A DNA stretch of 64,000 nt from the NCBI RefSeq assembly GCF_002943525.1, contig NZ_CP025394.1, positions 2,852,001 through 2,916,000 of the forward strand, in the 5' to 3' direction. This DNA comes from Kitasatospora sp. MMS16-BH015 (GTDB lineage Bacteria; Actinomycetota; Actinomycetes; Streptomycetales; Streptomycetaceae). The position numbers and the translations under genes were made by a program. Shown one piece after another: positions 9,730-18,027 of this stretch; the first letter of the stretch is position 1; each line of letters starts with the position of its first letter. Below the pieces are notes generated by a model, which saw only the letters and a program-made list of their open reading frames with translations, searched no databases and was not told the DNA's origin.

Positions 9730-10099
9730 CGTACCGAATGCCGAAATGTTATCGACTTCTTTACGGCGCCTAGCTGCGGTTCTCGTTGTCAATCCCCCCT
9801 CCGGCGGGTTACTGGCACCGCCGGGGCGTCCCAGTGCCCCACCGGGGCGTCACCTTCGAATCAGTGGCGCAATATTCTGTTCACCTTCGATTCATATGCC
9901 ATCGACCCAGGGTGGGCGCAGCGCCTCCGTACCGAACCAGCCGCTCCGCAACGGATTCCGCAGCGTTTCGCGCGTTGACTCGACCATTTCCGCAAGGTTC
10001 CATGGCGGCTCGGGAGCGACAGGACCAAGACGACGGAACGCTTCGGAGGCGATACCGCTCCCTCCCCCATGAACCGCATCAGAGTCGATCGGAACGCGC
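9730..10099 (+). promoter_or_regulatory. Permease leader with candidate sigma-70 promoter
   Basis: This 370 bp gap holds no convincing gene. A candidate promoter has TTGACT at 9975-9980, a 17 bp spacer and TTCCAT at 9998-10003, about 97 bp before the permease start. The -35 is good and the -10 weak. An AT-richer patch lies at about 9868-9900. The presence of a terminator upstream supports independent transcription of the permease. Confidence 0.4.
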
Positions 10100-11509
10100 A
10101 TGACCGACACGCTTCGCCCGCCAGTCACCGTCGCCCCCACGGCGGACGCGGGCACCACCGAGGCCCCTCGGAAGCTGAGCCGCTCGCTCGGCGTCGTCGG
10201 TGGCACGCTGCTCACGCTCTCCTGCGTGACGCCCGCGTCATCGCTGTTCGTGATCGTGCCGACGCTCTTCAACACCCTGGGCACCGCGACCGCGATGAGC
10301 ATCGCGATCGGTGCCGTGCTCTGCATCGCGGTGGCGTTCTGCTACTCCGAGCTCGGCACCCTGGTGCCCAGCGCCGGCGGCGAGTACGCGATGGTCGGCA
10401 CGCTGGCCGGGCGGTTCGCCGGGTGGCTGGTCTTCATCCAGTCCTTGATCGTCGTGATGATCGTGCCCTCGGTGATCGCCCTCGGCACCGCCGACTACCT
10501 GGCGCCGATCGTGCACATCGACCCGAAGGTGGCCGGCGCCGCAGTGATGCTGGCCGCCACCGTGGCCGGCCTGCTCGACCTGCGGGCCAACGCCTGGATC
10601 ACCGGCGTCTTCCTGGTGCTCGAGGTCATCGCGGCCGGCGTGGTCTCGGTGCTCGGCTTCGCGCACAGCCAGCGCGGCGTCTCCAGCATGCTGCACGGCG
10701 TGGTGGCCGACTCCAGCGGCGCCGCCGGCCCGGTCGGGATGGGCGCGATCCTGGCCGCGATGGGCACCGCGCTCTTCGTCACCCAGGGCTTCTCCACCGC
10801 GGTCTACCTCTCCGAGGAGCTGGAGAACCCGCGCAAGAACGTCGCCCGCACCGTGCTGTGGACCCTGGCGCTCTCCGCCGTGGTCATCCTGGTGCCGGTG
10901 GTCGCCATCACCATGGGCGCCCCGGACCTGGCCACCCTCACCGGCGGCGACATCTCCGGCCTGGTGGCCGGCTGGAGCGACTCCGCGCTCGGCACCTTCA
11001 TCAGCCTCTGCATCGCGCTGGCCATCATCAACGCCGGCATCGTGATGGTCATCCAGAACTCCCGGGTGCTCTTCGCCTCCGGCCGCGACAAGGCCTGGCC
11101 CGAGCCGATCAACAAGGCCTTCGGCACCCTGAACCGCTTCAACGCCCCCTGGATCTCCACCCTCGCGGTGGGCGTGCCCGGTGCCGTGCTCTGCTTCGTC
11201 CCCAACGACAAGCTGATCGGCATCACCGGTGTCGCCGTGGCCGCGCTCTACCTGCTGGTCGCCGTCGCCGCGCTGTTCTCCCGCCGGGGCCACCACAAGC
11301 ACGCCCCGGCCTGGCGCCAGCCGCTCTGGCCGGTGCTGCCGGCGCTGCTGGTCCTCGCCCTCGGCTACACCCTGTTCCAGCTGGACACCGAGTCGCTGGT
11401 CTGGACCGGCGTGATCACCGCCCTCGCGAGCCTCTACTGGGTCTTCTACCTGCGCCCCCGGCAGGACACCCGCTGGGTGATCACCCTGCCCGAGGACGAG
11501 CAGGTCTGA
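10100..11509 (+). CDS. APC superfamily amino acid permease
   Basis: The 469-residue polytopic protein has about 12 hydrophobic segments. It begins with a short polar N-terminus and then LGVVGGTLLTLSCVTPASSLFVI, which matches the family's conserved first helix. FCYSELGTLVPSAGGEYAM corresponds to the APC helix 2-3 signature, and an LSEELENPRKNVARTV loop is typical of amino acid/polyamine/organocation permeases. The substrate cannot be told from sequence. It is flanked by terminators on both sides and has no link to secretion by content, so it is probably a passenger inside the ESX locus. The ATG at 10100 has only a weak GGA-type ribosome-binding site. Confidence 0.88.
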   Translation: MTDTLRPPVTVAPTADAGTTEAPRKLSRSLGVVGGTLLTLSCVTPASSLFVIVPTLFNTLGTATAMSIAIGAVLCIAVAFCYSELGTLVPSAGGEYAMVGTLAGRFAGWLVFIQSLIVVMIVPSVIALGTADYLAPIVHIDPKVAGAAVMLAATVAGLLDLRANAWITGVFLVLEVIAAGVVSVLGFAHSQRGVSSMLHGVVADSSGAAGPVGMGAILAAMGTALFVTQGFSTAVYLSEELENPRKNVARTVLWTLALSAVVILVPVVAITMGAPDLATLTGGDISGLVAGWSDSALGTFISLCIALAIINAGIVMVIQNSRVLFASGRDKAWPEPINKAFGTLNRFNAPWISTLAVGVPGAVLCFVPNDKLIGITGVAVAALYLLVAVAALFSRRGHHKHAPAWRQPLWPVLPALLVLALGYTLFQLDTESLVWTGVITALASLYWVFYLRPRQDTRWVITLPEDEQV

Positions 11510-11524
11510 CCTCCCGGACCTGAC

Positions 11525-11557
11525 GAAGCGGCCCCCACCATCGGTGGGGGCCGCTTC
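11525..11557. terminator. Bidirectional terminator between permease and mycP
   Basis: A perfect 15 bp stem (11525-11539 with 11543-11557) with a three-base loop sits between the convergent ends of the permease (+) and mycP (-) genes. GAA/TTC flanks at both ends make it usable in either direction. Confidence 0.85.
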
Positions 11558-11590
11558 TTCGTGCCGTCGGGTGCGCCCGCGGGGGCAGTC

Positions 11591-12892
11591 TCAGCCGCCC
11601 TCGCCGCTCCGCGTCTTGCGGCGGTCGCGCAGCACCACGGAGCCGCCGCCCAGGCCGGCCACCGTCAGCAGGCCGACCGCGACCACGTAGAGCGCGGTGC
11701 GCCGGTCGCGGTCCTGCTGGGTCTCGGCCAGGCCGAGCGGCATGGCCACGATGCGGGCCGAGTCGATCTGCACCGCCGCGTCCGGGGTCGGCTCGTCGGC
11801 CGGCTCGGCGGTGCTCTGCACGGCCTTGACCGGGTCGACCACGCCCCAGCCGGTGTAGTCGTTGCGGTCCCGCCCGTTGCGCTCGGCGGTCTGCTCGATC
11901 CGGGTCCGGATCTGGCGGGGCGTCCACTTCGGGTACTTCTGCTTCAGCAGGGCCGCCACGCCCGCCACGTAGGGCGAGGAGAAGCTGGTGCCGTTGTCCA
12001 CGCACTGCCCGTGCACCCGGGCGGTGGAGAGCATGTCGACGCCGGGCGCGGCCACGCCCACGAAGGAGCCGTACTGGGAGAACGAGGCCCGCTCGTTGTT
12101 GCGGTCGGAGGCGCCGACGGCGAGCACGGTCGAGAAGGCGGCGGGGTAGGTCTCCCCCTCCAGGCCGTCGTTGCCGGAGGAGGCCACCACGACCACGCCG
12201 GCCGCCTCGGCCTTCTTCAGCGCGTACTCCAGGTCGTCCTTGCCGTCGAACAGCTTGCCGCTGGAGTCGGTGCCCCGGACGTCCTGGGAGATGTTGATGA
12301 CCCCGGCGCCCAGCGCGACGGCCCTGTTGATCGCCTGGACCAGGTGCGGCACGTCGCCGTTGCCCTCGGCGTCGTTCTGCCGGATGGCGATGATCTGCGC
12401 GCCCGGGGCCAGGCCCACGAAGCCGGTCTGGGCGAACGGACTGGCGGCGATGATGCCCGCGACCTTGGTGCCGTGGCCGACCGGGTCGCCGATGCCGCTG
12501 CCGTTGTCCTCCTTGCCGTCCTTCTTGATGTACGCGCCGCCGTCGATGACCTTGCCGGCGCCGGCCAGCTGCGGGTTGGCGTTGTCCACCCCGGTGTCGA
12601 TGACGGCCACCTTGACGTTGGTGCCGTCGATCGGCTTGCGCTCGTTCACCGGGAGGCTGGTGTCCGGGAGCCAGAGCTGGTTCAGCAGCACCCGCTGCAG
12701 GGACCAGGGCACGCCCTGGACGTCCAGCGACGGCACGGCGCACTCGGCGGCGGCCGAGACCACCAGCGGCGTCCAGCGCGCGGTGCTCTTAGCCGAGTCG
12801 TCCGCGTAGGCGGGCCCGGCCGCCAGGCCGCCGACCACCCCCAGCGCCACCAAAGCCGCACCCGATCTGCGGTACCCACCCAACGACGGCAC
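11591..12892 (-). CDS. mycP: Type VII secretion-associated subtilisin-like protease (mycosin)
   Basis: Mycosins are membrane-anchored subtilisins that stabilise the ESX complex. The 433-residue protein has an N-terminal signal peptide ending in AGPAYADD, then the S8 triad: Asp99 in VAVIDTGVD, His140 in GHGTKVAGI and Ser303 in NGTSFSSPYVAG, with the oxyanion Asn241 in SSGND. A C-terminal membrane helix (ALYVVAVGLLTVAGLGGGSVV) followed by a positive RDRRKTR tail gives the expected type I topology. I start at the GTG 12890-12892 because AGGAGGGG lies about nine bases upstream and the signal peptide starts there; the ATG at 12949 would add 19 atypical residues. It is downstream of the esx pair and probably co-transcribed. 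Confidence 0.93.
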   Translation of the reverse strand: MPSLGGYRRSGAALVALGVVGGLAAGPAYADDSAKSTARWTPLVVSAAAECAVPSLDVQGVPWSLQRVLLNQLWLPDTSLPVNERKPIDGTNVKVAVIDTGVDNANPQLAGAGKVIDGGAYIKKDGKEDNGSGIGDPVGHGTKVAGIIAASPFAQTGFVGLAPGAQIIAIRQNDAEGNGDVPHLVQAINRAVALGAGVINISQDVRGTDSSGKLFDGKDDLEYALKKAEAAGVVVVASSGNDGLEGETYPAAFSTVLAVGASDRNNERASFSQYGSFVGVAAPGVDMLSTARVHGQCVDNGTSFSSPYVAGVAALLKQKYPKWTPRQIRTRIEQTAERNGRDRNDYTGWGVVDPVKAVQSTAEPADEPTPDAAVQIDSARIVAMPLGLAETQQDRDRRTALYVVAVGLLTVAGLGGGSVVLRDRRKTRSGEGG

Positions 12893-12994
12893 TGCTACTT
12901 CCCCTCCTGGTCCACCCGTGTGCGGTGCCCGGCCGCAGCCATGCACCAAGGGCGGGCGCCCGCACGGACGCCCGCCCTGTCGAGCCGTCGAGGC

Positions 12995-13288
12995 TCAGCC
13001 CCAGAGGCCGGCGTTCTTCTGCTCGGTCGCCTGGTAGCTCTGCGCCGCGTTGTCGAGCGAGGACGCGATCTGGCCGAGCGCCTGCTGCAGGTCGGCGGCC
13101 TTGGCGTCCCACTGCGCCTGGCGGGCCTGGTAGCCCTCCTGCGCAGCACCCTCCCAGCTGGCGGCGATGCGGGTCACGCCGGCCTTGAGCTCGTCCAGCT
13201 GCTGCTGGATGCGCGAGGCGGTCTGACGGACCTCGCCAGCCGCGTTCTGGATGGTGGAGAAACTAACGAGAATGTGGCTGTCGGACAT
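12995..13288 (-). CDS. WXG100 family type VII secretion substrate (Esx, first)
   Basis: A 97-residue helical-hairpin protein with the WXG turn as SWEGAA (Trp45-Gly47) and a C-terminal YQATE (Tyr85-Glu89), which fits the general type VII export signal YxxxD/E. It should pair with the neighbouring WXG100 protein as an antiparallel four-helix dimer and be secreted through the EccB-E channel. It ends in LWG. It lies 86 bp downstream of the second esx gene, with a small hairpin between them. I cannot assign EsxA versus EsxB by sequence alone. Confidence 0.93.
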   Translation of the reverse strand: MSDSHILVSFSTIQNAAGEVRQTASRIQQQLDELKAGVTRIAASWEGAAQEGYQARQAQWDAKAADLQQALGQIASSLDNAAQSYQATEQKNAGLWG

Positions 13289-13344
13289 GTCTGTCTCCTG
13301 TTCGATGTTGAAGCTACGTGTGGTGGATCGCTACGAGCGCCGAG

Positions 13345-13365
13345 CGGTGGAGCGGAGCTCCGCCG
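13345..13365 (-). other. Small stem-loop between the two esx genes
   Basis: A 9 bp stem (13345-13353 with 13357-13365, one G-T pair) with a GGA triloop lies 10 bp past the upstream esx stop codon. It could act as a partial terminator or RNA-stability element that sets the ratio of the two substrates. No T-tract follows. Confidence 0.4.
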
Positions 13366-13374
13366 TCACGAGGC

Positions 13375-13680
13375 TCAGAACCCACCCGCGTGCGACATCG
13401 AGGACTGCTGCTCCTGCTCGGTGGCGGCGTACAGCTTGGTGGTGGCCTCGATGGCCTGCTTGATCTCGTCGAGGACCTTGTTCAGCGCCGTCGCGTCCTC
13501 GTTGAAGCGCGCCTGGAGCTGGCCGTACGCGGTGGCGGCCGCACCCTGCCAGCCGCTCTTGATCTCGTCGACGAGGGTGTTGAGACGCTGAATCTCACCC
13601 TGGACCTGCGCGTTCACCTCACCGATGCGGTTCGCGAACGCGTTCATTTCCTCAGCGGTCGTCTTGAACTGGCCAGCCAT
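13375..13680 (-). CDS. WXG100 family type VII secretion substrate (Esx, second)
   Basis: A 101-residue partner of the downstream Esx protein, with the WXG turn as GWQGAA (Trp44-Gly46) and a second YxxxE signal, YAATE (Tyr84-Glu88), before a Gln/Ser-rich tail ending HAGGF. The start ATG at 13678-13680 gives the canonical short N-terminus MAGQFKTTAEEM; a longer in-frame ORF begins at 13794 but would add 38 residues unlike the family. A purine-rich GGGGGACGG precedes the ATG. It is probably the first gene of an esx-esx-mycP unit. Confidence 0.93.
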   Translation of the reverse strand: MAGQFKTTAEEMNAFANRIGEVNAQVQGEIQRLNTLVDEIKSGWQGAAATAYGQLQARFNEDATALNKVLDEIKQAIEATTKLYAATEQEQQSSMSHAGGF

Positions 13681-13862
13681 AATCCACCGTCCCCCATGAG
13701 ACAGACTTCCTGACGGATGGTCCTGGCACGGCCCACCCGTCCGACGCCACCGGTGTGACGCCATCCAGCACTGTAGCTGCCGTGCGCAGGTCACCCAACA
13801 CCGGGAGCAAGGTAGTTACCAGACCATGACACCGGCCTGCACTCCTGCCCCCTGAGCCACCG

Positions 13863-15434
13863 TCAGTAGTTCTGCGGCTTGGCCGCTGCGTTCACGTCCA
13901 AGACCGGGCCGGCGGGCACCAGGGCGGCCCAGGCGTTCGGCACCATGACCGGCTGGATCTTGTCGTAGCCCAGCCGGGCCTGCGCGCCGTCGCCCTGCTG
14001 GGGCGCCTGCTGCTGCCCGGTCGTACCGGTGCTCTTTGCCCCGTCGGCGGTGTTGGCCTTGAGCTGGTAGCGCAGGCCGGTCTCGGTGAGCAGGAAGTTG
14101 CTGCCCGAGCCGTTCTGGCCGCCCTCGGAGGCGCGGAAGACCAGGCCGGCGCCGGGCGAGACGTGGGCGCTGGAGGAGCCGCTGGCCACCTCGGCCGGGT
14201 ACTGGGCGTCGGCGAAGACGGACTGGGCGGTGTTGCCGCTGTCGTCCATGCTCTCGAAGGTGGAGCAGAGCACCGTGCGGCCCTGACCGTCCGCCAGCAC
14301 GTTCACCGGGTGGCCGGAGGGCTTCTCCCTGGGCAGGTCGCCCTTGGGCTTGAGCATGGTCTGCGAGTCGACCTGGCTGGCGTACTTGCCGTAGTCGGTC
14401 TGGCTGAGCTGAGCGGGCTTCACCTCGGGGACGTCGCCGTACAGCACGGCGGCCGCCGGGCTCTTGCCGATCATGTAGGCCTGGAACGGCGAGATCTCGA
14501 ACAGCTGGTCCTTGCCGACCGCGTAGAAGCTGGTGCCCTGGTAGGTCAGCACCCGGCCGACGTACTGGTCGTCGGGGTTGGTCAGCTTGAGGCTGGAGGC
14601 CACCTTGCGGCCGGTGTACCCGGGCACCACCGGGTAGTCGATCCGCTCGCCGTCCTTCAGGGTGTCCAGCCACTCCTTGGTGACCTGCTGCGGCTTGGCC
14701 GCGCCGAACACCGCGCCGGCCAGCGCCAGGCGGTCGCCCGCGCTGGTGTCCACCCGGCCGATCGCGTGCTTGAAGCCGCCTGAGTCGACCAGGTACCAGG
14801 CACCGCGGTTGGCCGTGGTGTCCGGCTCGGCGACGAACAGCCACTCGCCCGCGGCCAGCTTCTTGCCCGGCTTCTCGAGCTGGGCGGCCTCCTTGTCGAC
14901 CGTCACGAAGACCGACTGGTTGATGGTGGCCTGGGTGTTGTCCGAGCCCGCCTTGTCGCAGACCGACCACTTCTTGGCCGCGGCCGCCACGTCCGGGGTG
15001 GGCAGCTTGTCCGGGGCGTACGGGATGCCGATGGTCGGGCCGTGGTTCTTGTACGCGTCCAGCACGTTGTCGGCGACGATCACGATCTTCGCGTTGGCCG
15101 GGGTGACCAGGCGGGCCGAGGCCATGTTGAGCACCTGGTGGAGCTGCTTCTCCTTGGTCACCGGGTCGACCAGCACCACGTAACGGGTCGTCGAGTCGCG
15201 GCCCTGGATGATGTTCTTGGTGTCGTCCCAGCCCTGCGGGGCGGTCGGGCTGACCACCCCGAGCATGCCGAAGCCCGCCACCAGCACGGCCGCGACCACG
15301 ACGCTCGGCAGCACGGCCTTGACCGGGCGCGGCGCGTCCTCGTCGTTGCCGCCCCCGCTCGGCTGGAGGAAGGCTCCCACCATGCGCTTGCGCGCGAAGG
15401 TGTAGGCGTTCAACTCGTCCCGGCGTGATGCCAT
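13863..15434 (-). CDS. eccB: Type VII secretion protein EccB
   Basis: EccB is a single-pass core component with a large extracytoplasmic domain. The 523-residue protein starts with the family-typical MASRRDELNAYTFARKRMVGAFL, then a Gly/Asp linker, one membrane helix at about residues 38-61 (VLPSVVVAAVLVAGFGMLGVV), and a long external domain with a Cys pair typical of EccB (SVCDKAG and RTVLCSTFES). The ATG at 15432-15434 has GGGGAG ten bases upstream. It is upstream of the esx pair on the same strand across 182 bp and divergent from eccE. Confidence 0.93.
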   Translation of the reverse strand: MASRRDELNAYTFARKRMVGAFLQPSGGGNDEDAPRPVKAVLPSVVVAAVLVAGFGMLGVVSPTAPQGWDDTKNIIQGRDSTTRYVVLVDPVTKEKQLHQVLNMASARLVTPANAKIVIVADNVLDAYKNHGPTIGIPYAPDKLPTPDVAAAAKKWSVCDKAGSDNTQATINQSVFVTVDKEAAQLEKPGKKLAAGEWLFVAEPDTTANRGAWYLVDSGGFKHAIGRVDTSAGDRLALAGAVFGAAKPQQVTKEWLDTLKDGERIDYPVVPGYTGRKVASSLKLTNPDDQYVGRVLTYQGTSFYAVGKDQLFEISPFQAYMIGKSPAAAVLYGDVPEVKPAQLSQTDYGKYASQVDSQTMLKPKGDLPREKPSGHPVNVLADGQGRTVLCSTFESMDDSGNTAQSVFADAQYPAEVASGSSSAHVSPGAGLVFRASEGGQNGSGSNFLLTETGLRYQLKANTADGAKSTGTTGQQQAPQQGDGAQARLGYDKIQPVMVPNAWAALVPAGPVLDVNAAAKPQNY

Positions 15435-15654
15435 GATCGTCGTCTCCCCTGTTGTGACGTCACGCGCGCCCGGGCTCCGGCACCTGTGCGTACGTCAGCA
15501 CGATTCATCCCTGCATGAGTCTGCCACCCGACGGGCGGAACGTGGAGCCAACCCTCTACGATGCGGCAGCAGACGGTGAGTACCGTAGCGGCCCAGGTTC
15601 GCCCACCGGCCAACCGGGCTGCGACAACCGATTCAAGAGAGGGTCACTCGGGGG

Positions 15655-17037
15655 ATGCCAAGCCAGACCGCTCCAGAGCGACGCAGTACCGGGCACGGCC
15701 GCCGCGGCGGCCACTCAGGGGGCTCCGGACGACGTGCCCAGCCCGCCCAGGGAAGCCCGACCGCGCCGGTCCAGGTGAAGCTCCACCCCCGCCCCGGCCT
15801 GCTCGGCTCCCGGCTCCAGCTGCAGCAACTCGTGCTGCTGGAGGTCGCGGTGGCCCTGGTCGCGGCCGGCTGGGCGATCAGCCCGGCGGTGGCCGCGATC
15901 TGCGTGGTGCCCGCCGTCCTGCTGCTGGTGATGGCCCTGCTGCCGCTCGGCGGCCGCAGCCTGCCCGAGGCGCTGCGGGTGCGCGCCGAGTACAACGCGC
16001 GCCGCAAGCGCTCGGCGGCCAACGTGCCGCCGCCCGGCACCGACCCCGCGCTCGCCCCCGTCCTGGAGGTCGAGCCCGCGCTGCGCACCTGCACCCACGC
16101 CACCGAGACCGACCTCGGCGGCGGGCGCCCGATGCGCCGCGAGACCGGCATGGTCGGCGACGGCACCTTCCTCACCTCCGTCCTGCTGGTGCAGGCCAAG
16201 GACCAGCCGCTGCGCCCGCACCGCACCGCGCTGCCGCTCCCGCTGGACGTGATCTGCTCGGCGCTCGAGGTGGACGACATCACGCTGGCCTCCGTCCAGC
16301 TGGTGCAGCACACCCAGCCGGCCCCCGCGCCGCACCTGCCCGAGCAGTCGCTGGCCGCCCGCGCCTACCACCAGCTGCCCGACGGCCTGGCCACCCCCGG
16401 CCTGCGGCTCACCTGGGTCGCCCTGCGGCTCGACCCGGAGCGCAGCGCCACCGCCGTGCTGGCCCGCGGCGGCGGCGAGGAGGGCGCCCGCAAGGCGCTC
16501 CAGCGCGTCACCGACCAGCTGGCCGGGCGCCTCAACGGGGCCGGCTTCACCGCCAACGCGCTGGACGAGCGCGAGCTGATCGCCGCCCTCTCGATCTCCA
16601 CCTGCGCCAACCCGATCGCGGTGGCCGGCCGCCAGGGCACCGGCGGCGGTGGCGGCACCACCCGCCGCACCCAGGAGAGCCGCAAGTTCTGGCGGATCGA
16701 CGACCGCTGGCACGGCACCTACTGGATCTCCAAGTGGCCGCAGCTCGGCCGCCCCGGCGGCGCCCCGGGCCGGATCGCCGCCCCCGACCTGGTCAACCTG
16801 GTCACCGGCACCCCCGCGCTGGCCAGCACCTTCAGCCTGACCGCCACCGCCGGCACCGGCGGCTCGCTCGCCATCCAAGGGCACGTCCGGGTCACCGGCC
16901 GCAGCGAGAGCGAGGTCGACCAGGTCGGCCGGCTCGTCGAGTCGCGCGCCCAGCACGCCGGGGCCGGCCTGACCCGCCTCGACCTGGAGCAGGCCCCCGG
17001 CCTGCTCGCCACGCTGCCCCTGGGAGGGACTTCCTGA
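15655..17037 (+). CDS. eccE: Type VII secretion protein EccE
   Basis: EccE caps the periphery of the ESX membrane complex. The 460-residue protein has a basic, low-complexity N-terminus, two adjacent membrane helices at about residues 55-95 (LQLQQLVLLEVAVALVAAGW, then AAICVVPAVLLLVMALLPL) and a soluble C-terminal domain, the known EccE layout. Pairwise similarity among EccE proteins is low, so the assignment rests on topology plus its place between eccB and the 254-residue partner. AGAGGG lies about 11 bases before the ATG. Its TGA overlaps the next gene's ATG (TGATG), implying translational coupling. Confidence 0.85.
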   Translation: MPSQTAPERRSTGHGRRGGHSGGSGRRAQPAQGSPTAPVQVKLHPRPGLLGSRLQLQQLVLLEVAVALVAAGWAISPAVAAICVVPAVLLLVMALLPLGGRSLPEALRVRAEYNARRKRSAANVPPPGTDPALAPVLEVEPALRTCTHATETDLGGGRPMRRETGMVGDGTFLTSVLLVQAKDQPLRPHRTALPLPLDVICSALEVDDITLASVQLVQHTQPAPAPHLPEQSLAARAYHQLPDGLATPGLRLTWVALRLDPERSATAVLARGGGEEGARKALQRVTDQLAGRLNGAGFTANALDERELIAALSISTCANPIAVAGRQGTGGGGGTTRRTQESRKFWRIDDRWHGTYWISKWPQLGRPGGAPGRIAAPDLVNLVTGTPALASTFSLTATAGTGGSLAIQGHVRVTGRSESEVDQVGRLVESRAQHAGAGLTRLDLEQAPGLLATLPLGGTS

Positions 17038-17801
17038 TGGCCTATCAGACCTACCCCACCCACGCCCCCGAGCCCGGCACCGAGCCGGGCCGCACCCCGC
17101 TGCTGCGCCCCGGCTTCGGCCTGCGCGGCCCGCGCCGCGAGCGCCACGTGCTGGCCCGCGAGGACCTGGCGGCGCTCTCCTTCCCGGTCGGCGACGACGG
17201 CGTGGTCATCGGCGTCGACCCGCAGCAGCAGCCCGCCGTGCTCGGCCTGTTCCGGCCCAACCCGTACGAGCTGGTGCTGGTCGGCGGCATGTGGACGGCC
17301 CAGATCATCGCGCTGCGGGCCGCCGCCACCGGCGCCCGGATCGCCGTGGAGACCGGCCGCCCGCAGGCCTGGGCCCCGATGGCCCAGGCGGCCGGCGGCG
17401 GCCAGCCCTGCGTGACGATCCACCAGGCCGGCCGGCTCGGCGCCCAGGGCGCCTCGGTGGCCTCCCCCGTCCTGGTGGTCCGCGACCTCGGTGCCCGTCC
17501 GCCGCGCAGCCGGCTCTCCGCCGCGCCCTGGCAGACCACCCTCACCGTGCTGCCCTACCTCGGCCCGAACGCCAATCGGGTGCTCGGCGCCGCCGATCTG
17601 GTCGGCATCCAGCGGGTCTCCCCGCAGGAGGCCGAGCTGCTGGCCCGTCTGCTCTCGCTGGGCGACCAGGAGGTGGCCGCGCTGCCAACTCTCGGCGACA
17701 ACATCACCCTCTGGGCGACCCGGATGCGCCGCCAGTTCGTGATGACCAACCCCGGTGAGGCGGAGGCCCAGGTCCTCGGCCTCGCCCGACGGATGGACTG
17801 A
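17037..17801 (+). CDS. Type VII secretion-associated protein, coupled to eccE
   Basis: A 254-residue soluble protein that starts at the ATG overlapping the eccE stop codon. No enzyme motif is intact. The segment NPYELVLVGGMWTAQIIALRAAA resembles a P-loop strand-loop-helix in which the Gly-Lys-Ser/Thr core is replaced by Met-Trp-Thr, so it may be an ATPase-like fold without nucleotide binding; this is inference. The tight coupling to eccE and position before the EspI-like ATPase argue for a cytoplasmic accessory role in secretion. I do not recognise a named family. Confidence 0.8.
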   Translation: MAYQTYPTHAPEPGTEPGRTPLLRPGFGLRGPRRERHVLAREDLAALSFPVGDDGVVIGVDPQQQPAVLGLFRPNPYELVLVGGMWTAQIIALRAAATGARIAVETGRPQAWAPMAQAAGGGQPCVTIHQAGRLGAQGASVASPVLVVRDLGARPPRSRLSAAPWQTTLTVLPYLGPNANRVLGAADLVGIQRVSPQEAELLARLLSLGDQEVAALPTLGDNITLWATRMRRQFVMTNPGEAEAQVLGLARRMD

Positions 17802-17840
17802 CGGCCCGACGGGCTGACCGGTCACCACCTGGCGTGCGAC

Positions 17841-17887
17841 GACGCCCGTGCACCCCGGCCGGCGGCGGCCAGGGGCGCACGGGCGTC
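17841..17887 (+). terminator. Possible terminator after the eccE operon
   Basis: An 11 bp perfect stem (17841-17851 with 17877-17887) encloses a 25-base GC-rich loop 39 bp after the stop codon of the 254-residue protein. The large loop makes it a weaker candidate than the other hairpins in this window. Confidence 0.45.
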
Positions 17888-18027
17888 CTGCTCGTCCGCC
17901 CCGGGGCGTGCGGCCACCGGGGCAGCGGCGGTCGGACACCGCCTTCAGTCGGCCTTGATTGACGGCCTAGTCTTGATGTCGGCAGCACCGCGAACGAACA
18001 CAGCGGCCGCAACACGAGGGAGCCCAA

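Noticed and set aside
9869..9900. AT-rich patch before the permease as an additional promoter
   Set aside because: It lacks a spaced -35/-10 pair; the TTGACT site at 9975 is the better candidate.
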